The notes below the pieces were generated by a model, which made no database searches, was not told where the DNA came from, and saw only the letters and a program-made list of their open reading frames with translations. Both the position numbers and the translations under genes were made by a program. A DNA stretch of 64,000 nucleotides, taken from NCBI GenBank assembly GCA_029260455.1, contig JAJDDF010000011.1, positions 62,001-126,000 of the forward strand, read 5' to 3'. Each line of letters begins with the position of its first letter. The stretch's first letter is position 1. Positions 44,559-52,862 of the stretch are shown here, one piece after another. This DNA comes from Phycisphaerales bacterium. GTDB taxonomy: Bacteria > Planctomycetota > Phycisphaerae > Phycisphaerales > UBA1924.

Positions 44559-44987
44559 ATGGGCATGATCAGCGAATTCCGCGATTTCGCGATGAAGGGT
44601 AACGTGGTTGACATGGCTGTCGGCATCATCATCGGTGGTGCGTTCGGCACAATCGTCAAGTCGATGGTGAGTGATGTGATTATGCCGCCTGTGGGCTTGG
44701 CAATGGGAGGTGTAGATTTTGCCGACAAGAAGTTCATGCTCAAAGAGGCCACGACGAAAATTGTGGGGGGGGAGCCCGTGGCAGTTCCGGCGGTCACGCT
44801 GAACTGGGGTGTGTTCATCAACAATGTGATCAGCTTTCTGATCGTTGCGTTCTGTGTATTTTTGTTGATCAAAGCGATGAATACTGCGAAGAAGCGATTC
44901 GAGAAGGAGCAGGAAGCCGCGCCGCCCAAGGCCCCAGCTGCGGATGTCGTGTTGCTCGGCGAAATCCGCGACTTGCTCAAGAAGTAA
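44559..44987 (+). CDS. mscL: Large-conductance mechanosensitive channel MscL
   Basis: MscL is a pentameric tension-gated pore that releases solutes on osmotic downshift. [39 protein letters not shown] is an almost textbook N-terminal helix and TM1, and [28 protein letters not shown] is TM2. The C-terminal helix ends in [11 protein letters not shown]. The 142-residue length is normal. AGGAGG at 44544-44549 is 9 bp before ATG 44559. A run of eight G at 44765-44772 lies in the periplasmic loop codons. A strong terminator follows the gene. Confidence 0.96.
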   Translation: MGMISEFRDFAMKGNVVDMAVGIIIGGAFGTIVKSMVSDVIMPPVGLAMGGVDFADKKFMLKEATTKIVGGEPVAVPAVTLNWGVFINNVISFLIVAFCVFLLIKAMNTAKKRFEKEQEAAPPKAPAADVVLLGEIRDLLKK

Positions 44988-45031
44988 TCGTCGCAAGAAT
45001 CTGTTTCACTCAGAATCAATACGTAACAAAG

Positions 45032-45067
45032 CCCGCAGCGAAAGCTCCGAACCGCTGCGGGTTTTTT
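45032..45067 (+). terminator. Rho-independent terminator of mscL
   Basis: A 9-bp perfect stem (CCCGCAGCG at 45032-45040, CGCTGCGGG at 45053-45061) with a 12-base loop is followed by six T (45062-45067). It lies 45 bp after the mscL stop and before the convergent NtrC-type gene. Confidence 0.9.
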
Positions 45068-45090
45068 GTGCGCTCATGTACGTGGGTTGA

Positions 45091-46563
45091 CTAGCGAAGC
45101 CCGTAGTCCTTGAGCTTGCGATAGAGCGTGCGCTCGCCAATGCCAAGCAGCTTTGCTGTGTGTTCGCGATTGCCGCCCGTGAGGCGCAAGGTTTCGCGAA
45201 TGGCTCGTTTTTCAAGCTGTTCAAGGGGTGTGCCTGCAAGTGAACCGCTCGCACCATCCAAACCTTGTGCCGTAGTATCACTTTCATCAATACTATGAAT
45301 ATCTGCCGGGATGTGCCGCACATCGATCGTGAACGCCCCCGATGCAGATTCGCCTGCGCCCATCACTGTTGCAGTCTGGACAGTATTGAGCAGTTGGCGC
45401 ACATTGCCGGGCCAGCCAAAGGCAGTGAGGCGCAACATCGCAGCATCAGTGATATCAGGCGCAGGACGATTGAGTTCTGTTGCAAACTTAGCAGCGGCGT
45501 GGCGCACAATGCGCGGAATGTCTTCGCGGCGTTCGCGCAAGGGTGGCAGGTGAATGTGCGCCCCTTTGATGCGAAAATAGAGATCTTCGCGAAAAGTTTT
45601 CTCGCGGGCAGCCTGTTCAAGGTCTTTGTTCGTGGCGCTCACAAAGCGCACGTCGACATGTTTTGGTGCGTTGGAACCGACCGGTACAACTTCGCCGCTT
45701 TCCAAAATGCGCAGCAGTTTCGCCTGCATAGACAGCGGCATATCACCAAGTTCATCGAGAAAGAGTGTGCCCTTGTCCGCGTATTCAAAGACGCCCTTGC
45801 GGTCTCGATCTGCACCGGTATAAGCACCTTTGACATGTCCAAAGAGTTCACTTTCGAGAAGTGATTCGGATTGCCCCGCGCAGTTGAAGGGCACAAAGCG
45901 TTCAGCGGCGCGCGTGGAATTATTGTGAACAGCACGGGCGATGAGTTCCTTGCCCGTGCCTGATTCACCCGTGATCAGCACAGGAAGATTTGCCGGTGCG
46001 ATCGTCGTTACTGTGGTGAGAATTCGACGCATCGGTTCAGAGCCTGCGATGATGCCTTCAAAACCGTCGTGTTGGACGAGGCCTTCGGTGCCGGGCGCTT
46101 CCTGCGCTGCGTAATGCCGGGTGAGCACGGCCTCTGCTGCGCGATTGATGAGCGAACGAAAGAGGGCCAGATCAAGGGGTTTTTCGATGAAGTCAAAGAC
46201 GCCGTGCTTGAAGGCGGTGCGCGCGGTGGGGACATCACCATGTGCGGTCACCATGACGGTTTCCGCGTTTGGTTGCAGTTGCTGGGCTGCTTCAAGGATG
46301 CACATGCCCGCATCACCGCCGTCGTGCGCGACCGTGGCATGTGCGATACCAGTATCAACACTCGCTGAGTTTGGCATGCGCAAGTCGGTGACAATGACAT
46401 CAAAGCTGCCGCCACGCAGTTCTTCGAGCGCGCCCGCGACATCATTGGTGATCGTACACACGTGTCCCGGTTTGCGCAGGGCATCTGCCATCACGTCAGC
46501 ATGGTCAGCTTCGTCTTCGACGATAAGCACCTGCGCGCGCAACTCGGCGGGAAGTGATGTCAT
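45091..46563 (-). CDS. NtrC-family sigma-54-dependent response regulator
   Basis: The receiver domain has the acidic pair in VEDEAD, the phospho-accepting Asp in VTDLRMP, Thr in MVTAHGD and Lys in EKPLD. After the DLRMP segment there is an insertion of about 16-20 residues (NSASVDTGIAHATVAHDG) not found in typical receivers. The AAA+ domain has Walker A GESGTGKE, the sigma-54-contact loop as GAYTGA, Walker B GTLFLDELGD, and an R-finger region. The C-terminal Fis-type HTH (NREHTAKLLGIGERTLYRKL) binds DNA. ATG 46563 overlaps the amidohydrolase stop by 4 bp; an upstream ATG at 46578 is possible. No cognate kinase is adjacent. Confidence 0.9.
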   Translation of the reverse strand: MTSLPAELRAQVLIVEDEADHADVMADALRKPGHVCTITNDVAGALEELRGGSFDVIVTDLRMPNSASVDTGIAHATVAHDGGDAGMCILEAAQQLQPNAETVMVTAHGDVPTARTAFKHGVFDFIEKPLDLALFRSLINRAAEAVLTRHYAAQEAPGTEGLVQHDGFEGIIAGSEPMRRILTTVTTIAPANLPVLITGESGTGKELIARAVHNNSTRAAERFVPFNCAGQSESLLESELFGHVKGAYTGADRDRKGVFEYADKGTLFLDELGDMPLSMQAKLLRILESGEVVPVGSNAPKHVDVRFVSATNKDLEQAAREKTFREDLYFRIKGAHIHLPPLRERREDIPRIVRHAAAKFATELNRPAPDITDAAMLRLTAFGWPGNVRQLLNTVQTATVMGAGESASGAFTIDVRHIPADIHSIDESDTTAQGLDGASGSLAGTPLEQLEKRAIRETLRLTGGNREHTAKLLGIGERTLYRKLKDYGLR

Positions 46564-47669
46564 GGGCGATTGTGCCATGCGTGCAGTGTGTCGAGTGTCG
46601 CCTGACGATAGAGGATGGTCAGTTCATCTGTGGGCAGTGATTTGCCGGACAGCACGGGCGCCGCGAACTCATCAAAACGATCGGGGTCAACCATGTGAAG
46701 ATCGGGGTCTGCGATAGGCGATTCACCTTCATATGCAGACTCAAAGAGGGTGCGCAAGGCCCAATACCGACTCGCATACAGCTCGAATGCTTCATCAGCT
46801 GACGAAGCCTGACTGCCCATGTTGCGCGGGCCTTCGTCGGTACTGAGATGCGCATCCATAGTGACAATATCTGAGCCAAAGAGAATGCGGCCCTGAAAGC
46901 GATGAAAAAATGCAAGCAACTCGGCACGCGGATGCAAAGATAATTCGCGCACCATCCATTTTGTGGCGCTGGTATCAAGAATGATATTGGGATGGCGATC
47001 AAGCAGGCCGGTCAGGAACGGCAAATCTTCGGGCCAGCCACCCATATGTGCAACAAGCCACGGCACATCATATTCGTCAGTCAACCTTTCGAGCGGTTCA
47101 TACTGCGAGGCCTTGGTGCCGTAGAACGAAGTGTCTGTGTACTTGGTTTTGAACCATGTGTCGGGGTCTGCGATGTGCGCCATGAACATGAAGCCGAGAT
47201 TGGCTGCGTGCTCCATTTGCTTGCGCCGCCAGGGAGAATCAAGCGTGAGTGTGCGCGGGTCTCCGCTGGATTCTTTGGCATAATCGCGGCCGCGCGGTGC
47301 GCACCAGAATTTGACAATACGGGTGCCCAATTGTTCATGCCATTCTGTGATGCGATCGAGATAGCCTTGGCCATGTGCATGGGCGGGGTCGTCTGACATG
47401 TAATCGGGCACCGCGACAAAGTGAATGGAATCGCCCAGCACCTTTTTGATCGCTTTTGCCTGTGGAAACTGCGTTTGTGACCATGTTTCGGTGATGCCGT
47501 AGAGCTCGCGGGCTTCTGCATAAAGGGCCGACGCGTGTTCACCATTGATGTGCGTGTGCGCATCGATGATGGGGACAACCGGCGTGCCAAGACGTTTGGC
47601 CTCGGCGCGATAATCAAGACGCAGCCGGTTGGCTGGGCGTGGCGATTTACATGAACAAGGTGCAGTCAC
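46560..47669 (-). CDS. Amidohydrolase-family metal-dependent hydrolase
   Basis: A TIM-barrel hydrolase with the metal-binding HxH of strand 1 in IIDAHTHINGE, a later His in MAHIADPD, one in LVAHMGGWPEDL, and Asp in FGSDIV, matching amidohydrolase family 2 (often decarboxylases or lactonases). The 369-residue length is normal. The substrate is unknown. The GTG start overlaps the previous stop (GTGA), and its stop overlaps the NtrC-type ATG, so three genes are translationally coupled. The regulator could control this hydrolase and the upstream flavin-reductase-like protein. Confidence 0.8.
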   Translation of the reverse strand: MTAPCSCKSPRPANRLRLDYRAEAKRLGTPVVPIIDAHTHINGEHASALYAEARELYGITETWSQTQFPQAKAIKKVLGDSIHFVAVPDYMSDDPAHAHGQGYLDRITEWHEQLGTRIVKFWCAPRGRDYAKESSGDPRTLTLDSPWRRKQMEHAANLGFMFMAHIADPDTWFKTKYTDTSFYGTKASQYEPLERLTDEYDVPWLVAHMGGWPEDLPFLTGLLDRHPNIILDTSATKWMVRELSLHPRAELLAFFHRFQGRILFGSDIVTMDAHLSTDEGPRNMGSQASSADEAFELYASRYWALRTLFESAYEGESPIADPDLHMVDPDRFDEFAAPVLSGKSLPTDELTILYRQATLDTLHAWHNRP

Positions 47670-48178
47670 TGCGCATTCTCTTGACAGGAAGATGACGAAC
47701 CGGCGCAGTACACGATTGGCGAACTGGGGCAGTTCGAAGCGGCAACAACTTCTGCCATGAACAATTCGTGGTCTGCATCGAAATCAATATGCATACTCAC
47801 GCGGCAGTCAAGGCACATCGCAGCACGTTTTATGAGTGGTGCGCCAGTGTGAAGCTGAAATATTTCAATAGCATCGAAGGGATCGTCATCATCATCGCGG
47901 ACCGGTTGAGAGAAGTGGCGTTCAAGCATGCGATCGTCACTTGCGATCTGGCACAACCCGAATGCGCGCGCATCACGAACAAGCGGGGAGATGATCTGCC
48001 CCTTGGGCATGGCGAGTGAAATGGAATGCGGTGCAAAGGCGGCGCGCTGCACCCAGCGCACCATCAAGCCCGCGCGCCGGTTCTCAAATGACGCGGTCAT
48101 GATGTACCGGCTCTCGGGGATGCCATCGAGGGCGGCGGGATCAATTGGGGGCCCATTGGGCAGGGGGGGGGTTGGCAT
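47666..48178 (-). CDS. Flavin-reductase-like split-barrel protein
   Basis: The 170-residue protein has RYIMTASFENRRAGLMVRWVQRAAFAPHSISLAM and GQIISPLVRDARAFGLCQI, the FMN-binding split-barrel pattern of flavin reductase-like proteins. It ends with several Cys (SSSSCQENAQ). It lacks any transmembrane segment. Such proteins supply reduced flavin or bind heme/FMN. The codons just after the ATG include a run of nine C on the coding strand (48163-48171), close to the start and prone to slippage. It is the first gene of a three-gene operon with 4-bp overlaps. Confidence 0.72.
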   Translation of the reverse strand: MPTPPLPNGPPIDPAALDGIPESRYIMTASFENRRAGLMVRWVQRAAFAPHSISLAMPKGQIISPLVRDARAFGLCQIASDDRMLERHFSQPVRDDDDDPFDAIEIFQLHTGAPLIKRAAMCLDCRVSMHIDFDADHELFMAEVVAASNCPSSPIVYCAGSSSSCQENAQ

Positions 48179-48324
48179 GGTTTTGTATCGCGCGGGCGCT
48201 GTTTTTACATCTGTGAGATACGCCCAGGTTCCGGTTTCAGGCCATGAGGCCCAAGCATACCGCCCTTGTGGTCATTGTTCTGGAGGATGAAGCATGGATG
48301 AGCGGTGGATTATGTCGAAAGGTG

Positions 48325-48377
48325 TTGCATTGTGTTGGATCGTGGGGTATGTTGTCACTCCTTGGGTGGAGGATGGC
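48325..48377 (+). promoter_or_regulatory. Predicted mraZ promoter with possible MraZ boxes
   Basis: TTGCAT (48325-48330) and TATGTT (48348-48353) are 17 bp apart and fit -35 and -10 boxes. TGGGG at 48343 and TGGGT at 48363 lie exactly 20 bp apart, two helical turns. MraZ binds repeated TGGGN sites spaced 10 bp apart upstream of its own gene, so these may be autoregulatory sites, although the middle site (48353) does not match. Confidence 0.45.
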
Positions 48378-48389
48378 CGGAGCTGATGC

Positions 48390-48845
48390 GTGCTATTTAT
48401 CGGACAATTCGACCACACGATAGACGCAAAGGGTCGTCTTGCGATTCCGGCGGATGTCCGGTCGCGGTGGAACCCCAAAGAACATGGTTCGGCCTGGTTC
48501 GCGGTGCCTTGGCCCGATGGCGCGATTCGGCTGTACCCGGAAGCTTCGTTCGAGGCTCGGGCGGTGGGGGTGCTGCCCGAGACGCTCACGCCGAGCGCGA
48601 GTCAATCGAAATTGCAGATCCTGTTGTTCGGCGCGTCCGCACGCATGGAAATGGATTCTGCCGGGCGGATTCGTATTCCCGATGTTGTGCTCGAGGCGGT
48701 GGGGCTTGGAACAGAGGTCGTCATCGTCGGGTGCGGAGATCGGTTCGAAGTGCGGGATCGTGCTGCGTGGAAAGCAGGGTTCAAAGACGAGTTGGCGACT
48801 TTGCCAGCGCTCTTGAAAGAAGTGGAACGTGGACACGGGGCGTGA
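48390..48845 (+). CDS. mraZ: MraZ transcriptional regulator
   Basis: MraZ binds DNA as a ring and usually represses its own gene at the head of the division and cell-wall (dcw) cluster. The N-terminal FIGQFDHTIDAKGRLAIP and the second copy ARMEMDSAGRIRIPDVVLE are the two AbrB-like repeats. The start is GTG 48390, with GGAG 8 bp upstream. At 151 residues it matches family length (about 150). Unlike in most bacteria no rsmH, ftsI or mur gene follows; a terminator lies 340 bp downstream. Confidence 0.93.
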   Translation: MLFIGQFDHTIDAKGRLAIPADVRSRWNPKEHGSAWFAVPWPDGAIRLYPEASFEARAVGVLPETLTPSASQSKLQILLFGASARMEMDSAGRIRIPDVVLEAVGLGTEVVIVGCGDRFEVRDRAAWKAGFKDELATLPALLKEVERGHGA

Positions 48846-49228
48846 GTGTGCCGCCTCGTGGCCCTTCGGCGAATGGATGTTTGAGAGAGAGATGAGAGGG
48901 AGAGGATCCGGTCGTGGCGGAAACGATGCGGCTTGGATGTGCTTGCGAGTGACCGACCACTCTTGAGCGACAAGACGAACGGACTCGTCATGCGTGCTGC
49001 GGGATGTTTGCAGAGGGCGCGTGCGCGGGGGGCGCTTGTGGGCGGAAGGATTCGCCGCAAGGTGCATGATGAGGGCATTGTTCTGGAACGCATGGATGCG
49101 GGAAGGACGCACGGGCGATTCGCGATCGGACGCCTGCGCATGACTCATGATGGACCAGCGCCTGCCCGCGTTCTTTGAACGGAGCCGCCCGGGTGATGAA
49201 TTTTTCGTCGCCCGGGCGTTTATTCAAG
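48846..49228 (+). other. 383-bp gap after mraZ, no gene recognised
   Basis: Short frames exist on both strands (for example plus 48933-49178, starting at TTG) but have no family features and look like chance. The segment ends in a strong terminator, so it is probably transcribed with mraZ as a long 3' region, or holds a small RNA. I see no match to tmRNA, RNase P, SRP or 6S RNA. Confidence 0.3.
49186..49222 (+). terminator. Rho-independent terminator downstream of mraZ
   Basis: A 14-bp stem (CGCCCGGGTGATGA, 49186-49199, with TCGTCGCCCGGGCG, 49205-49218, two G-T pairs) has a 5-base loop and is followed by TTTA. It can also serve the convergent histidine kinase gene, whose stop is at 49229. 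Confidence 0.75.
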
Positions 49229-51619
49229 TCAGAGCGACACAGTGGCGCGATTGGCTTCAGCCTCAGTGTCGTCGGTCAGCTCATCAAGGCAGACATCGAT
49301 AATGTGGTGGGCTCCGGCGGGCGGAAAGCTGAGGCGGGCAGCACCTGCGAGTTCAGCCTTGGCAAAGCCGGTGATGAGCTTCAAACCAAGGCCTGAGGGT
49401 GTTTCAGATTTCGGTTGCGGGCCACCGGTTTCAACCCACTCTAGTCGTAGTGGGAATCCGGAATCATGAGGGACGTCGCAGCGGCGGGCCCATTGCACAT
49501 GGATCACGCCACCAGTGTGACCGAGTGCGCCATATTTCAGGCTGTTGGTGATCAGTTCATTCAGCAACATGGCAAACGCGGTGGCTTGTCGCGCAGGGAT
49601 ACGCACAGACTGTCGCTCATATTTGAGTCGGCCGGGTGTGTTTGCAGGGGCGAGGTGGTGAAGAAGATCTGCAAGATCAATCGGGTGCCATCGCGTTGCA
49701 GACATCAGGTTGTGGGCGGTAACCATCGATCGAACGCGAGCGCCGATCGTTCGCGTGTAATCGTAAGTCATTGTGGGCGTACAGGTCATATCGATGAGCG
49801 AGAGCAAGCCGCTGAGTGTGTTTCGCACGCGATGATCAAGTTCTGCGACAAGGAATCTCTCACGTTCGAGGAGTTGGCGCAGTTCTGATTCGGTGCGTTT
49901 TTGCGCGGTGACATCCATGATGAAGCCAACGATGTAGGTCGGGATGTTGTCGGCGTCTCGGCGGGAGAGGTAGCTGCTGCGCACCCATCGGATCGAGCCA
50001 TCCTTGTGACGGATTCGATATTCGCGTGCAACATTTGGCAGATCTCCGGCGATGTGCTTGCGATCCTGTTCGTCCTTGGTCTTGACATCTTCAGGCACGA
50101 CGAGCGCATCCCAGGCGGCGACAGTGTCGGGCAGTTCATCTGGGGCATATCCGGCGATGGCTTTGATGCGCGGTGAAAGCGATTGGATTTTCCCTGAACC
50201 AAATGGATTGTCCGAACTGAACTCGGCATCCCACAGCCCCCCCCCCGAGGCTTCGATGGCCAGTGCGAGGTGGTCGCGTTCGCGCTGCAACGTCTCTTCT
50301 GCATGTTTTTGCTCGGTGATGTCGACCACAAGACCAACTTGGTAGAGAGGCTCGCCGCGGTCACCACGGCGTGTGAGATAGTTGCTGCGCACCCACCGAT
50401 ACGATCCGTCTTTGTGGCGGACGCGATACTCGCGGGCCACGCTCGGTAAGCGCCCAGCAACATGCTCCTCGTCTTGATGGATTTTGTGCTCCCGATCATC
50501 GGGGTGGACAAGCGCATCCCACGCATTCGCATCGGGGAGTTCTTCGGGCTTGCACCCGGTGATCTCGTAGATTTTCGGTGACACGGTGCGCATCTCGGGA
50601 TCGGTGGACAATGGCTGCGCTCCCGCATACTCGGCGCTCCACAGCCCGCCACCCGAGGCTTCGATGGCCAGTGACAGTCGGTCGCGTTCTTGTTGCAGGT
50701 CATCACTCGCCTTGCGCAACGCGGTGATATCAAGTGCAGAACAGACGTAGCCGGCAAATTCGCCGGTGGCGTCGAAGCGTGGGCGGCCGTGCTCGACGAC
50801 CCAGCGATACTCACCATCGTGGCGTCGCAATCGGTATTCCAGGTCAAATGGCTCGTGAGCTGCTGCTGCTAAATAAAACGCGGCATTCATTGCCTCTTCG
50901 TCGTCCGGATGGCAATTGGCGGTCACTGCGTTCGTGAGATCGGTACCGCGATCACATCTGGTGAATCGAAACCATTCCTCATTGAAGAATGTGCAATTGT
51001 GGTTGGCATCTGTGATCAAGATAATCGCTGCGACCGAATTGATGATCGATTTGTTTTCGTGCTCAGCCTTGTGCTGACCCGCTTGCGCACGAAGGCGCAG
51101 GATGCCAAGAACTGCAAGATCGGCGAAGGCCTCGAGGTTTGCAAATGCTTGTTCGGTTGGGCGCTTGCCGTCATACGGCGCATCGATCGTAATGCGACCA
51201 ATGACATCTCCTTTGATGCAGCGCAGCGGCACATGGGCGGCGTCGTCCGGGTGCCAATCACCGGGCGCCGGATCAGCAGGTTGCGGAATGTACATTGTGC
51301 GAAGTACTCGTCTGTTGCGATGGTCAGCGGGGAAAAAGTAGGATCGACTGACCCGGAACTGGTCATATTCAGGTCCGAATGTCGAGGCGCGCTCATCGGG
51401 CGCCATGGACTTGGAATCCAGTGCTGCGAGTTCTTCGTCGGGGATATTGACTGTCGCCGTGTGCGTGATATTCCACGCCTCGTCATAGAGATGGGCGAGG
51501 ATCGAGTGCCACCCGGCTTCATGGATGCCCTGCGCGATGACGCGGAGCGCACTTGCTTCATCTGGCGCGTGGAGCACTTGAGAAGCTGCCCGTAGCAGCG
51601 GTGTCGTGCGCCCAGGCAT
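49229..51619 (-). CDS. Cytoplasmic multi-PAS HWE-type sensor histidine kinase
   Basis: No membrane helix is present, so the 796-residue kinase should sense a cytoplasmic signal. A GAF-like region (about residues 10-185) is followed by three PAS/PAC units. The second and third are near-duplicates 136 residues apart (SLAIEASGGGLWSAEY versus ALAIEASGGGLWDAEF). The HWE/HisKA_2 dimerisation domain has ELDHRVRNTLSGLLSL with the phospho-accepting H596, and the ATPase domain has NELITNSLKYGA (N687) and GLGLKLI. AGGAGGT 6 bp before ATG 51619 sets the start; the frame runs to 51697. A run of ten G on the coding strand at 50237-50246 lies inside the third PAS repeat. No response regulator is next to it. 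Confidence 0.88.
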   Translation of the reverse strand: MPGRTTPLLRAASQVLHAPDEASALRVIAQGIHEAGWHSILAHLYDEAWNITHTATVNIPDEELAALDSKSMAPDERASTFGPEYDQFRVSRSYFFPADHRNRRVLRTMYIPQPADPAPGDWHPDDAAHVPLRCIKGDVIGRITIDAPYDGKRPTEQAFANLEAFADLAVLGILRLRAQAGQHKAEHENKSIINSVAAIILITDANHNCTFFNEEWFRFTRCDRGTDLTNAVTANCHPDDEEAMNAAFYLAAAAHEPFDLEYRLRRHDGEYRWVVEHGRPRFDATGEFAGYVCSALDITALRKASDDLQQERDRLSLAIEASGGGLWSAEYAGAQPLSTDPEMRTVSPKIYEITGCKPEELPDANAWDALVHPDDREHKIHQDEEHVAGRLPSVAREYRVRHKDGSYRWVRSNYLTRRGDRGEPLYQVGLVVDITEQKHAEETLQRERDHLALAIEASGGGLWDAEFSSDNPFGSGKIQSLSPRIKAIAGYAPDELPDTVAAWDALVVPEDVKTKDEQDRKHIAGDLPNVAREYRIRHKDGSIRWVRSSYLSRRDADNIPTYIVGFIMDVTAQKRTESELRQLLERERFLVAELDHRVRNTLSGLLSLIDMTCTPTMTYDYTRTIGARVRSMVTAHNLMSATRWHPIDLADLLHHLAPANTPGRLKYERQSVRIPARQATAFAMLLNELITNSLKYGALGHTGGVIHVQWARRCDVPHDSGFPLRLEWVETGGPQPKSETPSGLGLKLITGFAKAELAGAARLSFPPAGAHHIIDVCLDELTDDTEAEANRATVSL

Positions 51620-51653
51620 GTTGACCTCCTTATCAATCGAAAACGTAGTTGAC

Positions 51654-52778
51654 TTACTGCACTGAAGCGGTCGCCTTCGAAGCATGTTCACGCTCAAAGT
51701 TGTGCATGAACTTTACGAGCTTTCGGCAGCCCTCGACCGGGAAGGCGTTGTAGATGCTTGCGCGCATGCCTCCGATGGCGCGATGACCAGCAAGTGTGGT
51801 AAATCCTTTCGAATCGGCCTCTTTGATGAAGAGCTTGTCGAGTTCGGGGGTGGGCGTCATGAAGGGGAGATTCATGTACGACCGGTCGGCAAGATTCTGC
51901 ACATGTGCCGAATAGAAATCGGAAGAATCAATCGCGTCATACAGGATCGCGGCCTTGTCGCGGTTGTAGGTCTCGGCCTGCTCGAGCGTGCCAAACTCGG
52001 TGATGATCCACTTGAAAACCTGCCCCATCAGGTAAATCGCAAAAGTGTTGGGTGTGTTGAATCGAGACTGTTTTTTCGCCTGCACCTGGTAGTCAAACAT
52101 GCGGCCCAGTGTGTCTGCGGGCGCAGTGGCGAGAAACTCGTCGGAGACAATGACAAGCGCCTGTCCAGCGGGGCCGAGGTTTTTTTGTGCGCCGCCATAG
52201 AGCATGGCGTGGCGCTTGATATCCATGGGCCTTGAAAAAAAGTCAGAACTCATGTCACCAATGAGCGGTGCGGGCGCATCGGGCGGCGTCTGGTATTGCG
52301 TGCCGAAGATCGTGTTGTTGGAGACATAGAGGCAATAGGCACCGTCTGCGGTGAAGGAATAGTTCGTTGGTAGGCGGTTGTAGTTCACATCCTTTGATGA
52401 TCCCGCAACATTGACATGCGCACCGATGTTCTTTGCGTGACGTGTTGCTTCGACGACCGCGTCTGCGGCCCACTTGCCGGTGTCGATGTAATCGGCGGTC
52501 TTGCCCGGTGCAAGAAACGACATGGGAATGGTGTCGGCCTGTGTGGTCGCGCCGCCTTGCAGGAAGAGAATGCGATAGTCGGCGGGCACTTTGCCGATGT
52601 GCCGACAATCGGCTTCGGCTTCTTCGAGGACGGTGTCGAACCATGTGCCGCGATGCGAAAGTTCAAGGATACCCATGCCCGAGCCGCGAAAGTTCCAGAG
52701 GTCTTTTTGGGCTTGTTGAATGACGGGCTCGGGGAGTGCTGCGGGACCAGCCGAGAAGTTGAATACGCGATCAGACAT
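51654..52778 (-). CDS. serC: Phosphoserine aminotransferase
   Basis: SerC makes 3-phosphoserine from 3-phosphohydroxypyruvate and glutamate, using PLP. VFNFSAGPAALPEPVIQQAQ is the classic N-terminus. ILFLQGGATTQADTIPMSF and the PLP-Lys region MLYGGAQKNLGPAG (Schiff-base Lys in QKN) are intact, as is HRAIGGMRASIYNAF near the C-terminus. The 374-residue length is slightly above the 362 of E. coli. AGGAGA precedes the ATG. It lies directly after serA on the same strand, so both steps toward serine are encoded together. Confidence 0.96.
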   Translation of the reverse strand: MSDRVFNFSAGPAALPEPVIQQAQKDLWNFRGSGMGILELSHRGTWFDTVLEEAEADCRHIGKVPADYRILFLQGGATTQADTIPMSFLAPGKTADYIDTGKWAADAVVEATRHAKNIGAHVNVAGSSKDVNYNRLPTNYSFTADGAYCLYVSNNTIFGTQYQTPPDAPAPLIGDMSSDFFSRPMDIKRHAMLYGGAQKNLGPAGQALVIVSDEFLATAPADTLGRMFDYQVQAKKQSRFNTPNTFAIYLMGQVFKWIITEFGTLEQAETYNRDKAAILYDAIDSSDFYSAHVQNLADRSYMNLPFMTPTPELDKLFIKEADSKGFTTLAGHRAIGGMRASIYNAFPVEGCRKLVKFMHNFEREHASKATASVQ

Positions 52779-52862
52779 GGTGGAGTCTCCTGAGATGCGC
52801 GCGATGACCCGAATATCTCGGGGTATGCCGCGAGGTGAGATTCTAGCCTCGGGTGATTGTCC

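Noticed and set aside
48602-49141. Long minus-strand frame over the mraZ region
   Set aside because: Arg- and Ser-rich, overlaps the well-supported MraZ on the other strand, and has no family features.
48933-49178. 81-residue open frame after mraZ
   Set aside because: TTG start, no ribosome site, no recognisable motifs, and composition like the shadow frames around it.
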